The translations under genes were made by a program, and so were the position numbers. DNA of 64,000 nucleotides from Proteromonas lacertae (taxonomy: Eukaryota > Sar > Bigyra > Opalinata > Proteromonadidae), in assembly GCA_002245135.1 (NCBI GenBank), contig NGBS01000008.1:62001-126000 (forward strand), given 5' to 3'. Below, piece after piece: positions 36,159 through 46,807 of this stretch (its first letter is position 1; each line of letters opens with the position of its first letter). The notes below the pieces were generated by a model that was given only the letters and a program-made list of their open reading frames with translations, did no database searches and was not told the origin of the DNA.

Positions 36159-36568
36159 ATGAGGAGTTCAAAGTTTAATTTATATTTACTCAATATACTG
36201 CACACGCATCCAGATGTAATCTGGGTATTTAAAGTAAAATCTATATTCATTTTATTAGATAGGATTATTATTTAATTATTCCGGATGTTAATAAATTCCT
36301 TAGCCTATACCAACGTTTGTATGATAGTAAAATAAAGAGAAAATCATTACTCAGACAATTAAGTCTGTACCATTTTAAAGCTTATTATAAGACCAATTTG
36401 CCTTATGACTGTTTAAAGAAATATGATAAAGTTTATTCTGTTGAGTTTAATAAACATAATTACACAATATTAGAAGCATTAACAAATCCTCATAGAAAAC
36501 AGGTGAGAAAAACAATAGAAACTAATAAATATTATCGTTTTGAAGATAGTTTGTATTGGTTAGTTTAG
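36159..36568 (+). CDS. small two-exon gene of unknown function (123 residues)
   Basis: Exon 36159-36224 starts with an ATG and encodes MRSSKFNLYLLNILHTHPD. A 38-nt intron (36225-36262, GTATTT to GATAG) leads into exon 36263-36568, which ends in TAG. The joined protein has 123 residues (372 nt with the stop). It is basic and rich in Tyr, Leu and Lys, with helical stretches such as LYQRLYDSKIKRKSLLRQL and no signal peptide or membrane helix. I do not recognise a family. The donor and acceptor match the local intron style and the frame stays open on both sides, which is the main support. A short protein-interaction module is possible, but this is a guess. Confidence 0.5.
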
Positions 36569-36745
36569 TAGATTATACAAATATTAAAAATTGGTAAATG
36601 ACTTGTTATAAACCTAATATAATATAATATATAAATGTTCATGTGTTTATGATAATAATGTTTTTATTTTTATTATATATTACATTAAAAAACAAATAAT
36701 TAAATCAACTCTTTACAGATTTCATATATTTATATTCATAATTCT

Positions 36746-38729
36746 CTATAATCTCCTTTTGTCCTTCAGCATTATCATTACAATCTTAGCATCAAAGTAA
36801 GGATGACTTAATAACTGAATCAGAGAAGGTTGTCTATGACTAATTGTTAATTCACCTTCTCCACTTATACTCTTAGGATTCTTACAACATTTCAATATTG
36901 CTGATAATACAGGAGTCATTTCTGGAAACATAATGTTAATAGTAATCTCTAAAGTTGGCTTGGGAGGTAATAAATCCCAAGTTCTAACATAATATAAAAA
37001 TATATGACATTTTCCCACTTTATTTGTTTTGAATTGAATTATACTGAATTTACCTATATTGTGGTCTTGTTCTATCAATATTGCAACCATCTCTTTCTAT
37101 TAACTTATCAGGTGAAGATTTATCAATAATAATTTCAGGTTCTATCCATTTATATTCCTTTGATTTTGGCATTGGCAGTCTTAAAGCAAACACATCACCA
37201 CAATATATTGATAGAATATATGGAGGATTAACATTCTTCACATCATCAACATATACAGGAAGTGTATAAGTATTAAAATGTTCATCAATATAAGAAGAAT
37301 CTAAATTTTCGCTATTATCAATTACATTTAATAAATTCTTTACAATATTACCAAATGATTCAACTAAAATTGATTCTCTTTCTTCTAAGAATTGTGATGT
37401 ATTTACATCAATTGGATGTACTTCTCTATCCCATTCAATTTGTCCTAATAACACTGAAATACCTTCATCACTTATTAATATATTATCACAGGTTAGTGGG
37501 TAGGAAAATGAATGTGTTGACATTTGGAGTAATTCTTGGAATGCTAATAAAATCTATTTAAAAAATAAATTTTAAAAAAAATATACTTTTCTACACCAAT
37601 ATCTAAAAACAACATCATTTTCACTACATTTATTAAATTTCAATAAATAGGATAGTGGATATGCTTTAATAGCTTGATAATAATAAATCATATAATCTTC
37701 CATTTGTAATACATTAGAACCATAATACTTAGGAAAATAATTAGATAATATCATTTGTTTATGCGCTGATATTATATTGGACAATTTATTAATACAATTA
37801 TATGGTTGTCCATATTTAGGAACAGCAACTATTTCTATAGGTTGGTTATTTTGTTTATATAAAGCGATTGTACTATATATTCCATATTCATGATTCAAAC
37901 AATGACCAAATCGATCAACTGATGTGAAATTTTCACTTATTGCTTTTTGAATGGCAAATATTAGATTTACATCATTTATTCTTAAATTTATGAATTTCTT
38001 TTCTATATCATTTGTATTATCACGTTGATAATCCCATGGTGATACATTTTCTCCTATTTTCATTCTATTTTATAAGTAAAATATATATACGATGTTAATT
38101 CAAAAGGAATTTGTTTCCAAAATAATTCTCTCATATCTTGTAGTAATAAATAATCTTTCTGTTCTTGTATATAATGTTCTATATTGTTCATTACTTCATC
38201 ATTCTTCTCTCCAATTGATACTAAAATAGATAATAGGTTTCTTAATTCAACTCCTTTTAAATTGTCAATATCCCAATCTTCTGCCATTATTCCTAAACGT
38301 GTTATTTCTCTATTTAATATATTAATATCATCATCAACTATATCATCTTCTTGAGCTTTATAAAACGGTATTACGTGATCTATCAGTTCATCAAATGTTA
38401 TTGAAATATTTTTAGGATCATCTATTTTTATTAACATCTATTACTATACTCTTTGCAATTTTAGCTTTCAATTTCCAAAAAGAATCTAAATTCTGTAAAT
38501 CAGAGTCATCAACAAGGCATGCATTTTTCAAACCGTTTATAAAATCAACCCTAAATTCATAATAATGTTATTACATATACCATTGTCCTGGATCAGTTAT
38601 TTTGTTTTGATTATCAGAACAGGAAGAAAATATTTTGTAAACAAAATCTTCATTAATGTCTAATGCTCTTAAACCATTATTCTCTTCCTTTTCTTCAACA
38701 TGTTCTGAAAAAGTGACTTTATCAGTCAT
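36746..38729 (-). CDS. atypical protein kinase-like protein, probably a pseudokinase
   Basis: Six exons (38729-38581, 38550-38450, 38421-38091, 38064-37587, 37553-37054, 36983-36746) give 598 residues and end in TAG. The first 220 residues are helical and unrecognised. From about 37950 the sequence has a kinase-like fold: an N-lobe region, a hinge-like YYYQAIKAYPLSYLL, then the helix RKILLAFQELLQ. LTCDNILIS stands where the catalytic loop HRD-x-K-x2-N should be. The C-lobe ends RQPSLIQLLSHPYFD, the usual last kinase helix with R-P-x-I-x-x-L-L-x-H-P-Y-F. The catalytic Asp of HRD is missing (only the loop Asn and preceding D remain) and no DFG is seen, so catalysis is unlikely. One intron is 28 nt and another 70 nt. 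The function is unknown, perhaps scaffolding. Confidence 0.6.
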
Positions 38730-39137
38730 TTTCAAAAATATGTTCGTTTCAGAATTTGAAAATTCTTTTCTTTATATATAGTGGTTTAAATTTTATTTTA
38801 AAATGTGCATATATAAAGTTATAATTTTGAATACTTATTATGAATTTTTCTTAAATTTGAAAATTCACATACTTGCATTATTTTATGTGTTAAAACATTA
38901 TAAAGTTAAATAATTATAATATATTTTATTAAATTACATTATAATTCAACAGAATTATTTGAAATTAATGAATGGTTAAAAATTAATTCATTTTTATTAT
39001 TCATATTGTGTAAACAATGATGTACAATAATTAATAAAATATCTTATTCACTATTTATAACGTATCTCACACAGTACAACATGTAACTGACAAAGAAAAA
39101 CGAATAATTTTTGTTTTTTATTTTTTATTTAATACAC
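38730..39137. other. 408-bp AT-rich intergenic region
   Basis: The region is divergent between the kinase-like gene (minus) and the small gene at 39138 (plus). It is very AT-rich. I found no coding stretch, tandem repeat or clear palindrome. It presumably contains both promoters. Confidence 0.3.
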
Positions 39138-39391
39138 ATGGATTTTTTCTCGCTTACTGTTAGTTTAGACTATCATGGAATAAATGCACAAAAAGAGTTT
39201 AGTTATAGAACAACCAGTAATACAAAGATTAACAATTCTAAGAAAGATAAGAGTATATATTTTTATATATTATATGATTAGCTAGTAGTAAATATAGTAT
39301 ATCTAGTGATGGTAGTGTGGAGAAGAAATCGTCTTTTATGGAACATTTTTGTTTGGTAAGGAAGAGGCAATGCCAAATCTTTCCCGCATAA
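39138..39391 (+). CDS. very small spliced gene of unknown function (74 residues)
   Basis: Exon 39138-39252 opens with ATG (MDFFSLTVSLDYHGINAQKE). A 29-nt intron (39253-39281, GTATAT to ATTAG) follows, then exon 39282-39391 ends in TAA. The product is Ser/Lys-rich in the middle and ends in a Cys-containing HFCLVRKRQCQIFPA. There is no signal peptide, membrane helix or known domain. It is too short for routine gene finding, and the support is an open frame across a typical intron in an otherwise empty gap. It may be spurious; transcript evidence would decide. Confidence 0.4.
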
Positions 39392-39546
39392 ACAAAAGTG
39401 TTTGTAAAGTAATTTTTCCCATATATATATGTAATTACCTGTAGATTATTTAATCAGATTAATTAAATAATATAATTATTATTAGTGTTGTTTTTCCATT
39501 CCATTGCAAAAAAAAAATCATAAATATTTTAAATATTACACTTCAC

Positions 39547-42500
39547 TTACTTTTTTTTATTTAAAGGAGGTAATCTTACTGGAGTTTTAGGTCTATCATT
39601 ATTATCATTCTTTTTATTAGATTTAGAAAGGTGTCTCTGATCTATTTTTACTCATATTCGGTTTATTTAGCTTTTTGTCACTTTTATCTACAGAAATAGA
39701 GAGTGGTTGTGGTATAGATACATCAGATTCTTTTGGAGTTTTATCATTCTTCTTGTTGGATTTATCTCTCTTTTTATCCTTTGATTTTTCTTCATTCTTT
39801 GGCTTATTATCATTTTCCTTTGGCTTTTCTTCTTTTGGAGTTTTGTTTTTAGGTTTTTCTTCTTCTTTATTCTCTGAAGGAGGAGGAGCAGGAGGAGTGA
39901 TTGGTTTTGATTGAGGAGTACTGGATCTACTTGCTGCTTTTACACTTCCTCTGTTCTTTTTTGTATTTAAAATACCTTTTGTAGCTGGTGATTTGGGAGT
40001 TTCATTATTATTACTATTACTGTTTGAATTTGGAGTATTACTATTAGCTGTGTTATTATTATTATTATTTCCTTTCTGTTTATTCTTAAACATAGTCTGT
40101 AATAATGATTGAGAATCAGTTGTATTTCCTAAATTAGTAGAAGAACCATTTGAATCATTTCTTTCAGATGGTGTATTAATACTTACAGAAGCTACATTAT
40201 TTCCAGTATCTAATTCACTCTCTGTAGCTTTAGAACCAAATGCTTTTGATACACTACTTAACACTCCCCATTTTGATACTTTTGGTTCTCCATCATCATT
40301 ATTATCAAAGCCTAATGAAGTGGATGATGGTCTTTTCTTACTATCATCTGGTTTGACTTTGTTTGATTTACAACATAATACTTTCTGAAGATAATTGCAT
40401 TGGAATAACGCAGTTTTACCATCCATTGGTCTTGGAGCTATTTATATAATAATAATTATAAATATACAAATAAAATGGCAAATAACAACACCTATAGCCA
40501 TAAATGGAATAATAAATCCTAAAAAATATCCAGTAGGATAATATGGTTCAGTATCACATTCTTCAGGACCTTCTTTGCAATTGGCTTGTGCTGATGCAAT
40601 CAATGAACAACAGTTACACCAAATTAAAGCAGCATTAGTAGCAGCTAAGAAATAATTCATTCCAGTCCTTGCATGAGGAGGCCAACAGATTCCAGTAACA
40701 AATAAAACAATTGCAGTCACTGTATAAACAACACCAGCACCAACATTGCCAGTCTCAGTTACAGAATCAGTAATGGCGATTAATATCTTCATTATAGCAT
40801 CAACGAAGTTATAAGTCATTGTTACTTTAACTAATATATCACTGTATAATGAAAATCGATCTTCACTCCAGGTTGTAAACCAATCAGATGGTCTTAGAAT
40901 ATGTGCCATATATTCAATATCACCATCTATTCGATGAACTCTTGTGCCAATTAATAAGAAAATTACTATCACTACAATTGCAAAGATTATGTAGATAATA
41001 TGAACAGCTGACCAACACTATTATAATATAATATATAATCTTTATACTTCTAATTCTGGAGCTGAACTAATGCCATTATAAGTTGTATAATCTCCAGTTA
41101 CATTATAATTCTCTGATTTTTCATAAAATGTAGCACAATTGAATATTCCAAATAGAATTGATAGAAATGGAATAAATAAAGATGTTGTACAAATCCAAAT
41201 ATAAACTATAAAATAATAATATAATATTATATATATATATATACACCATAATATTTTCTTGATTATTTTCATTCTACTAAACTGTTTAGGTGTAACTGTT
41301 CCATCATCAACTTTTTCTTCATTATCATGTGGAGTCATTCCATCTAATTCATTGGCTTCTACATCAGCTAAACTTGAAAAACTATCAACACTTCCTCGTT
41401 TACTCTTTCTTTTACTAGCAAGAACTGATTTTGATAGGTTGTTCAACATTACTGGTGATTTTTTCGTTGGATTAGATGGTGATGTGGGTGAGAGATTTCC
41501 ACCATCATTATTATCACTTTTATTCTTATTCTTATCATCAGATCTAATAACAATTTTGGGTGTTTTTTCTGGTGGTGGTTTTACTTTCAAATTCAATTCA
41601 TTTGTACTTTCATTCACTGTAAAAGTACTAACAGTTCCACTTTTCAATAATGTAGCATTACTCTTTTCATTTAAATTACGTTTAGATGTAAGCATTTCAC
41701 CTGGTGATTTTGGAGATTTCTTTACTGTAGAAGTTGGAGTATTTGTAGAATTCAAATTCTTTATACTTCTGCTACTTATACCAGATTTATTACTTTTCAT
41801 CATTTTTGATTTTGATCTTCTACTTGATTGATCAGGTCCGTATAAATTACCATACAATTCAATCATCTCAATATCTCTACGATAATTAGGAACATATTGT
41901 TTATAAAGAACAAAGAATAATACAGTTAATGCTAAAATAGTTCCAACTAATTTAACATGATAAAATACAGTAACTGCCATATCAGATCCAAAAATACCAG
42001 CAGCACCTTTACCACCAGTGAAAAATCCAATAACAACAGACATAAAATCACTATAACTTAAAAAAGGATAAGATAATAATTGACAAAAACTTATCACTAA
42101 TTGAATTAAACCAATCAAAGTATCTTTTGGCCTACTTTTAAACTCTCTTTCAGTTGTATTCATTTGCATATGTGTTTGTAATACACTTCCATCACTACTG
42201 GCAGTCCAAAGGAATGTATTTCCTGTTACTTGAATTGCATTAATATTGTCACCATGAGGATTAAATGATCTTAACATCTAAATATAACAATAAAAAACAA
42301 TTAAAATATAATATATTATTATACCCTATCTTTCTTTGTATCTAGTACATGAACATAATTATCTTCTTTCACTGTATAATACAATAAATGAGCACAGGTT
42401 TTATATGTCACTAATGTTCCTTCTGTAATTGGTTTTTCAGATGTCACAACATTTCCAGATTCAGGATCCATTGTGAGAAATGTTCCATCATCACAGATCA

Positions 42501-43900
42501 TATATAATTGACGTTGTTTTGTGAATTCTAATTTCTTTACTGTCTTTTTAATTCGAATTCTATATTAAAATATAAAAGAATAAGATATATATATACAATC
42601 TTTCAGTTTTTCCTTCCATATTAAACACTCTTCCTGTTTGATCTGCACAACAACTGTACAAACATTCCTTCGTCATATCTTTACGATGATAAAGTGCTAA
42701 AACAGCTTTCTATTTATTATAAATAATTAATAAATAATAATAATATACAGTCAAACCACTGAACAATTGCATTTGTTGTGTTGATATAAGATTCAATCTA
42801 TAAATTGGTCCACTAGAAGTTCCAATGAAAATTGACTTTGTCTTTGGAGATACATGATAACAAGTAACATCTCTATATATATATAATAAAATAATAATAT
42901 ATAAATATTTATACTTGGCTTTACTATATTTTCTAAACAAAGCACCTGTCAATAAATTATGACAATTTATATTACCATCATTACCAATTGAGAATAAATA
43001 TGGATGATTATTAATAAATAATATCTCCATCTATTTATATTTATATTTAATAATAATAATAATATTATATATTTATACACTTTTAACTCCACCATGATGT
43101 GGTGTAAATTTCTTCATACATTGACAAGTCAATATTTGATATTGTCTAATATCACCATCTTCACCACAAGTAAATAACCAATAAGGTTGTTTACTTTTAT
43201 CCAACGTATTTATATGACTACAATAATGATAAGACTTATCAGTTACTATCATATCAGTGATTGGACCTTTATGACCTTGGAATAACATTGCACTGAATTC
43301 TCTCCATTTTACACTAAACCATTGTTTAATAGATGATTTTTCTTCCATGTCACTGTTATTATCTTCTCCATCTGTTGATATTGTGGCGGAATCTTTGTCT
43401 TTGTCTTTTTTATTAGGTGTTTTGGGTGATTTGGGTGTTTTGGGTGTTTTTGGAGTTTTTTCTGTATTTTCTGGTTCTGGTGTTGTTGTTTTGGTTGATA
43501 TCCATTTTCTAAATGATGAAAAAGTGCCCTGTTTTTCTAATGGCTGTGGTTCTGGAGTATTAGGTTTTGAAGTATCATTCTTTTGTGAAGTTGATGAACG
43601 AGTGGATGATGCTGTGGTTGGTCTTGATTTTGGTGCTGTAACTGGTCTTTTGGGAGGTTTATTATCATTGGAGTTAGGATTATCTAAAATATATTCTCTT
43701 ATGATTGTACTTCTATCATTTGGGGTTTGTGATCGAGATGCTGGAGTAGATTTGGATTTTGTGTTCGTTGTAGATTGTTCTATTGACAAAATCAATTCAC
43801 AGATAATACTTTTTGCTGGCGTGGTGGATCTAGATGGTGTATTACCATCTGATGATTTACTATTACTATTTGCTGGTTTGATTTTCTTTCCTGGTGGCAT
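39547..43900 (-). CDS. WD40 beta-propeller fused to a multi-pass membrane domain
   Basis: Nine exons (43900-43079, 43030-42915, 42872-42749, 42709-42597, 42559-42325, 42277-41245, 41205-41048, 41017-40468, 40437-39623) give 1,321 residues. Residues 1-200 are Ser/Thr/Pro/Lys-rich, with TPKTPKTPKSP repeats. Then come about six WD40-like blades (CGEDGDIRQYQI, SIGNDGNINCHNL, GTSSGPIYRLNL, TASSDGSVLQTHM). Two membrane helices (about 42130-41880), a 190-residue disordered linker, and about six more helices (41200-40450) follow, then a basic Asn/Lys-rich tail. No signal peptide exists, so the propeller is cytosolic. A frame break in an A-run near 39650 suggests the tail continues to TAA at 39547. 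The architecture is unusual; the membrane part belongs to no family I know. Confidence 0.7.
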
Positions 43901-43990
43901 ATTCTAAACCAAAACGCTTTTTTTAAATAATGAAATGACTATATTTTTAATAACTGTCCAAAATAAAAACAAAAAGCAAATGGCTTGATA

Positions 43991-44734
43991 TTACTTTAAA
44001 AATATTACTTTAGAATAATCTCTCTTACCAAATATAGCACTTCCAACTCTAATATTGGTACTTCCAAATTTAATCGCACTTTCCCAGTCAGCTGACATTC
44101 CCATACTCAATGTTAGTGAGTCAGAACTAACATTAAGGTCTTTTACTAACTTTTCATTAATTTCAGCTAATTTCTCAAAAAATTGATCTGCAACTACGTC
44201 ATATTGACCTATAGTCATTAAACCACAAAATTTCAATTTCTCACATTTTGATATTATATGTTTTGATATTGTACTAACTTCTTCTTCACCACAACCTGAT
44301 TTTTGAGCTTCATTACTTGTATTTACTTGAACTAACACATTAAGTGGTGGTAAGTCATTTCTAATTTGACCACATACTTTGTTTAATTTATCGGCTAATT
44401 TTATAGAATCTACACTTTCAACCATGAATAACTTTGGACAGGCTTGCAATAATGTTTTACATTTATTAGTTTGTAAATGACCAATCATATGCCATCTTAT
44501 ATCATCTGGTAATTGTGGGTATTTTGATTTTAATTCCTGAACATAATTTTCACCAAAATCTCTATGTCCTAAATCATATAATTCTTTAATCATTTCAACT
44601 GGTTTTGTTTTACTAACAGCAACTAGAGTAGGCTTTAAAATAAAACAAAAATATACTACAGGCTTTCCATATAGTTTTGCAACTTCTATCATTCGTTTTT
44701 GAACTGCTTGATATGCTTTTGCTATCTGAGACAT
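43991..44734 (-). CDS. PLPBP: PLP-binding protein PLPBP (YggS/PROSC family)
   Basis: A pyridoxal-phosphate homeostasis protein with an alanine-racemase-like TIM barrel but no known enzymatic activity. After removal of a 24-nt intron (44633-44656; GTATAT to TTAAAG) the protein is 239 residues, the usual length. PTLVAVSKTKP carries the PLP-binding Lys. FGENYVQEL, IRWHMIGHLQTNK, VQVNTSNEAQKSGC, LMTIGQ, LSMGMSADWESAI and IRVGSAIFGKR are all in place. The intron ends AAAG rather than TAG, and it is stop-free and a multiple of three, so it could be missed; only the family alignment reveals it. The start codon lies 64 bases from that of the divergent exosome gene. Confidence 0.95.
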   Translation of the reverse strand: MSQIAKAYQAVQKRMIEVAKLYGKPVVYFCFILKPTLVAVSKTKPVEMIKELYDLGHRDFGENYVQELKSKYPQLPDDIRWHMIGHLQTNKCKTLLQACPKLFMVESVDSIKLADKLNKVCGQIRNDLPPLNVLVQVNTSNEAQKSGCGEEEVSTISKHIISKCEKLKFCGLMTIGQYDVVADQFFEKLAEINEKLVKDLNVSSDSLTLSMGMSADWESAIKFGSTNIRVGSAIFGKRDYSKVIFLK

Positions 44735-44798
44735 CTTAGTTATGAAGAAAATCTAAATTAAAAAGTCAAGCCGGCTTGTTTAGTTATTAATCATTTTC
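44735..44798. promoter_or_regulatory. 64-bp bidirectional promoter with a perfect 12-bp palindrome
   Basis: PLPBP and RRP46 are transcribed away from each other from this short gap. It contains CAAGCCGGCTTG at 44767-44778, a perfect palindrome and one of the few GC-rich spots in the neighbourhood. The half site CAAGCCG recurs at 60741 in the other minimal divergent promoter. A transcription-factor site is inferred. Confidence 0.45.
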
Positions 44799-45597
44799 AT
44801 GGAATCTACACCGTTACAGAGAGTAAAAGGTCGTTTACCTAATCAATTGAGGGAAATTTCATGTGAACAAGGTATTATCACAAGAGCAGATGGATCAGCT
44901 CGTTTGATAACAGGTATTTTATAGTTGTGCATCGAATTAGATAAAACAAAAATAATAGTTGGAATATATGGACCATTAAAAACTACATATTCAAAAGATG
45001 AAGATTCTGAAAATGCTGTGTTGAATGTAATTTATAGAAAACAAAAAGGACAAGCTGGTATTAATATATAATATCATAAAATTGCTTAAATATATATATA
45101 GGAACAGCAGAAAGTGAGAAACAACAATTCATTAAGAAAACATTCGAAGATGCAATATTTCGCAGTCTATATCCTAGAATGGAAATAACTATTGATATTC
45201 AAGTACTATCTGATGATGGTTCAACACTTGCTGCAGCTATTAACGCTGTACAATTAGCTTTAATGAATTCTGGGATATCAATGAAGTATATGGTAGCTGC
45301 TCTGTCAATGTGTTATAAATATGATCAATTGTATTTGGATCCATCTTTAAGTGAAGAACAAGTATTATTTATGATATTCACTTTTTTTTCTAATAGAATA
45401 CAAATGGAGGTGGTGTATTTGTAATTCCATCGAATGATAATGATTCATTGAGTAGTTGTATGACATATGGTCTGTTGAATAAGGAAGATTTCTTTCAAAT
45501 GTTTGATGCTGCAGTAATGTATATAAAAATCTTATCATCTTGTTTATATAGAGGAGTACAGAAATATTTTGAATTTTATCGTTTATGTATTCATTAA
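44799..45597 (+). CDS. EXOSC5: exosome core subunit RRP46 / EXOSC5
   Basis: An RNase PH-fold subunit of the ring of the RNA exosome, which supports 3'-5' RNA decay and rRNA processing in nucleus and cytoplasm. Exons 44799-44913, 44941-45057, 45102-45361, 45397-45518 and 45552-45597 give 219 residues. Recognisable segments are LREISCEQGIITRADGSA, TKIIVGIYGP, QVLSDDGSTLAAAINA and AVIGVQKYFEFYR; they match EXOSC5 better than RRP41 or MTR3. The RNase PH phosphate-binding arginines are not conserved, as expected for an inactive ring subunit. The first intron is 27 nt and the second contains a TA run. The gene is divergent from PLPBP. Confidence 0.92.
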
Positions 45598-45673
45598 TAA
45601 TGTTGTTTTGTTGTTTTTTAAATTTGTGGTTATCGAAAATATTTTCAAATTTAAATTGAATTTTTGCTTTTTT

Positions 45674-46651
45674 ATGACAGCTATATCGATTATAATACTT
45701 GTAATGTTAGGGTCTATGGTTATTGTGCTTTTATTAAGCATGCCATATATGTTTAGTTCTACTGTCGTGCCTGTGAAGAAAAGTCAATCTCAGATTTGTA
45801 GTTTATATTCTAAAAGAGTTAAATCGTCATTCAATGTATGTAGTAGTTATTTTAAAGAGCATTATTATCAATTTGATTCACAATCTGGACATTTGTTTAA
45901 TGACTTGTCAATTAGAAAGAAATTCCTACCTGTTATTAAAAATATTTTTCCTTATATTAAAAATAATTATATAATTTTAGATGTTGGAACTGATAAGGGA
46001 AAAGATACACAAATGTTAAAAACATTCTATCCTTCAAACCTTATATATTCATTTGAACCATGTAAAACTAAATATGAAAATATGTTAAATCGGTTAAAAG
46101 AATATGGTTCAATAATATCATTGAATTATGGAATAGGAAATACAAATTCAACTAAATATTATAAAAATGATAAAATATCTCCTAAAAATGAAGTAAAAGA
46201 GAAGAATTTCAATGAAGCGCAATTTACAACAATCGATTTATTCTTAAATAAAACAAGTATAAGAATAAAATATATTTGAATAGGAATATATGATGATGTA
46301 TTTTTATTAAAAATTGATGTAAATGGATATGAAAATGAAGTGTTGGAAGGTGCTAATAGTCTATTATCAAGTAGTAAGATTCATATGATTTATTATACAT
46401 ATTATAAAAGCGAATGTAAAGTGAATCATAATGAAATATTAAATAAACTTGAAAGTTATGGTTTTAATAACTATTTGATAGGAAATCCAACAATAATCAG
46501 AATATTTGAAGATTGTAAAGAGATAGTAGAAAGATTGGAAGTAATTCATATATTATCAATAAAAGGAAATGTAAAATATAAAGAAAGTGAATTAATACAA
46601 AAATATGTAAGAAACAATTGTGAATATATTAATTTATCTCCTCATATTTAA
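45674..46651 (+). CDS. FkbM-type methyltransferase with N-terminal membrane anchor
   Basis: Exons 45674-46256 and 46284-46651 (27-nt intron) give 316 residues. A hydrophobic helix (about residues 3-28) starts just after the ATG. The FkbM (Methyltransf_21) fold follows: IILDVGTDKGKDTQML is the SAM-binding motif I, IYSFEPCKTKYENML is motif II with the acidic ribose binder, and FLLKIDVNGYENEVLEG is the family's diagnostic late motif. Members methylate hydroxyl groups of sugars or small molecules. With a Golgi-type anchor and two putative glycosyltransferases in the same window, O-methylation of glycans is a reasonable guess. The gene is convergent with helicase copy A. Confidence 0.85.
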
Positions 46652-46807
46652 ATGTTTTGTTATTTTTTCTTTTTCAAAACAATAATAACTCTAACTATTT
46701 AATTATTAAACAATTCTGGTTATAAATTTACTTTCGCCAATTATTCAAATTTTCTTTATCAATCAATTCATTACAAAACAAACATTACAAAACAAATATC
46801 AAATAAA

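Noticed and set aside
38415-38450. Frameshift in an A-run at the start of the kinase-like gene's third exon
   Set aside because: A 28-nt GTATAG...AATAG intron (38422-38449) restores the frame exactly and fits the local intron style.
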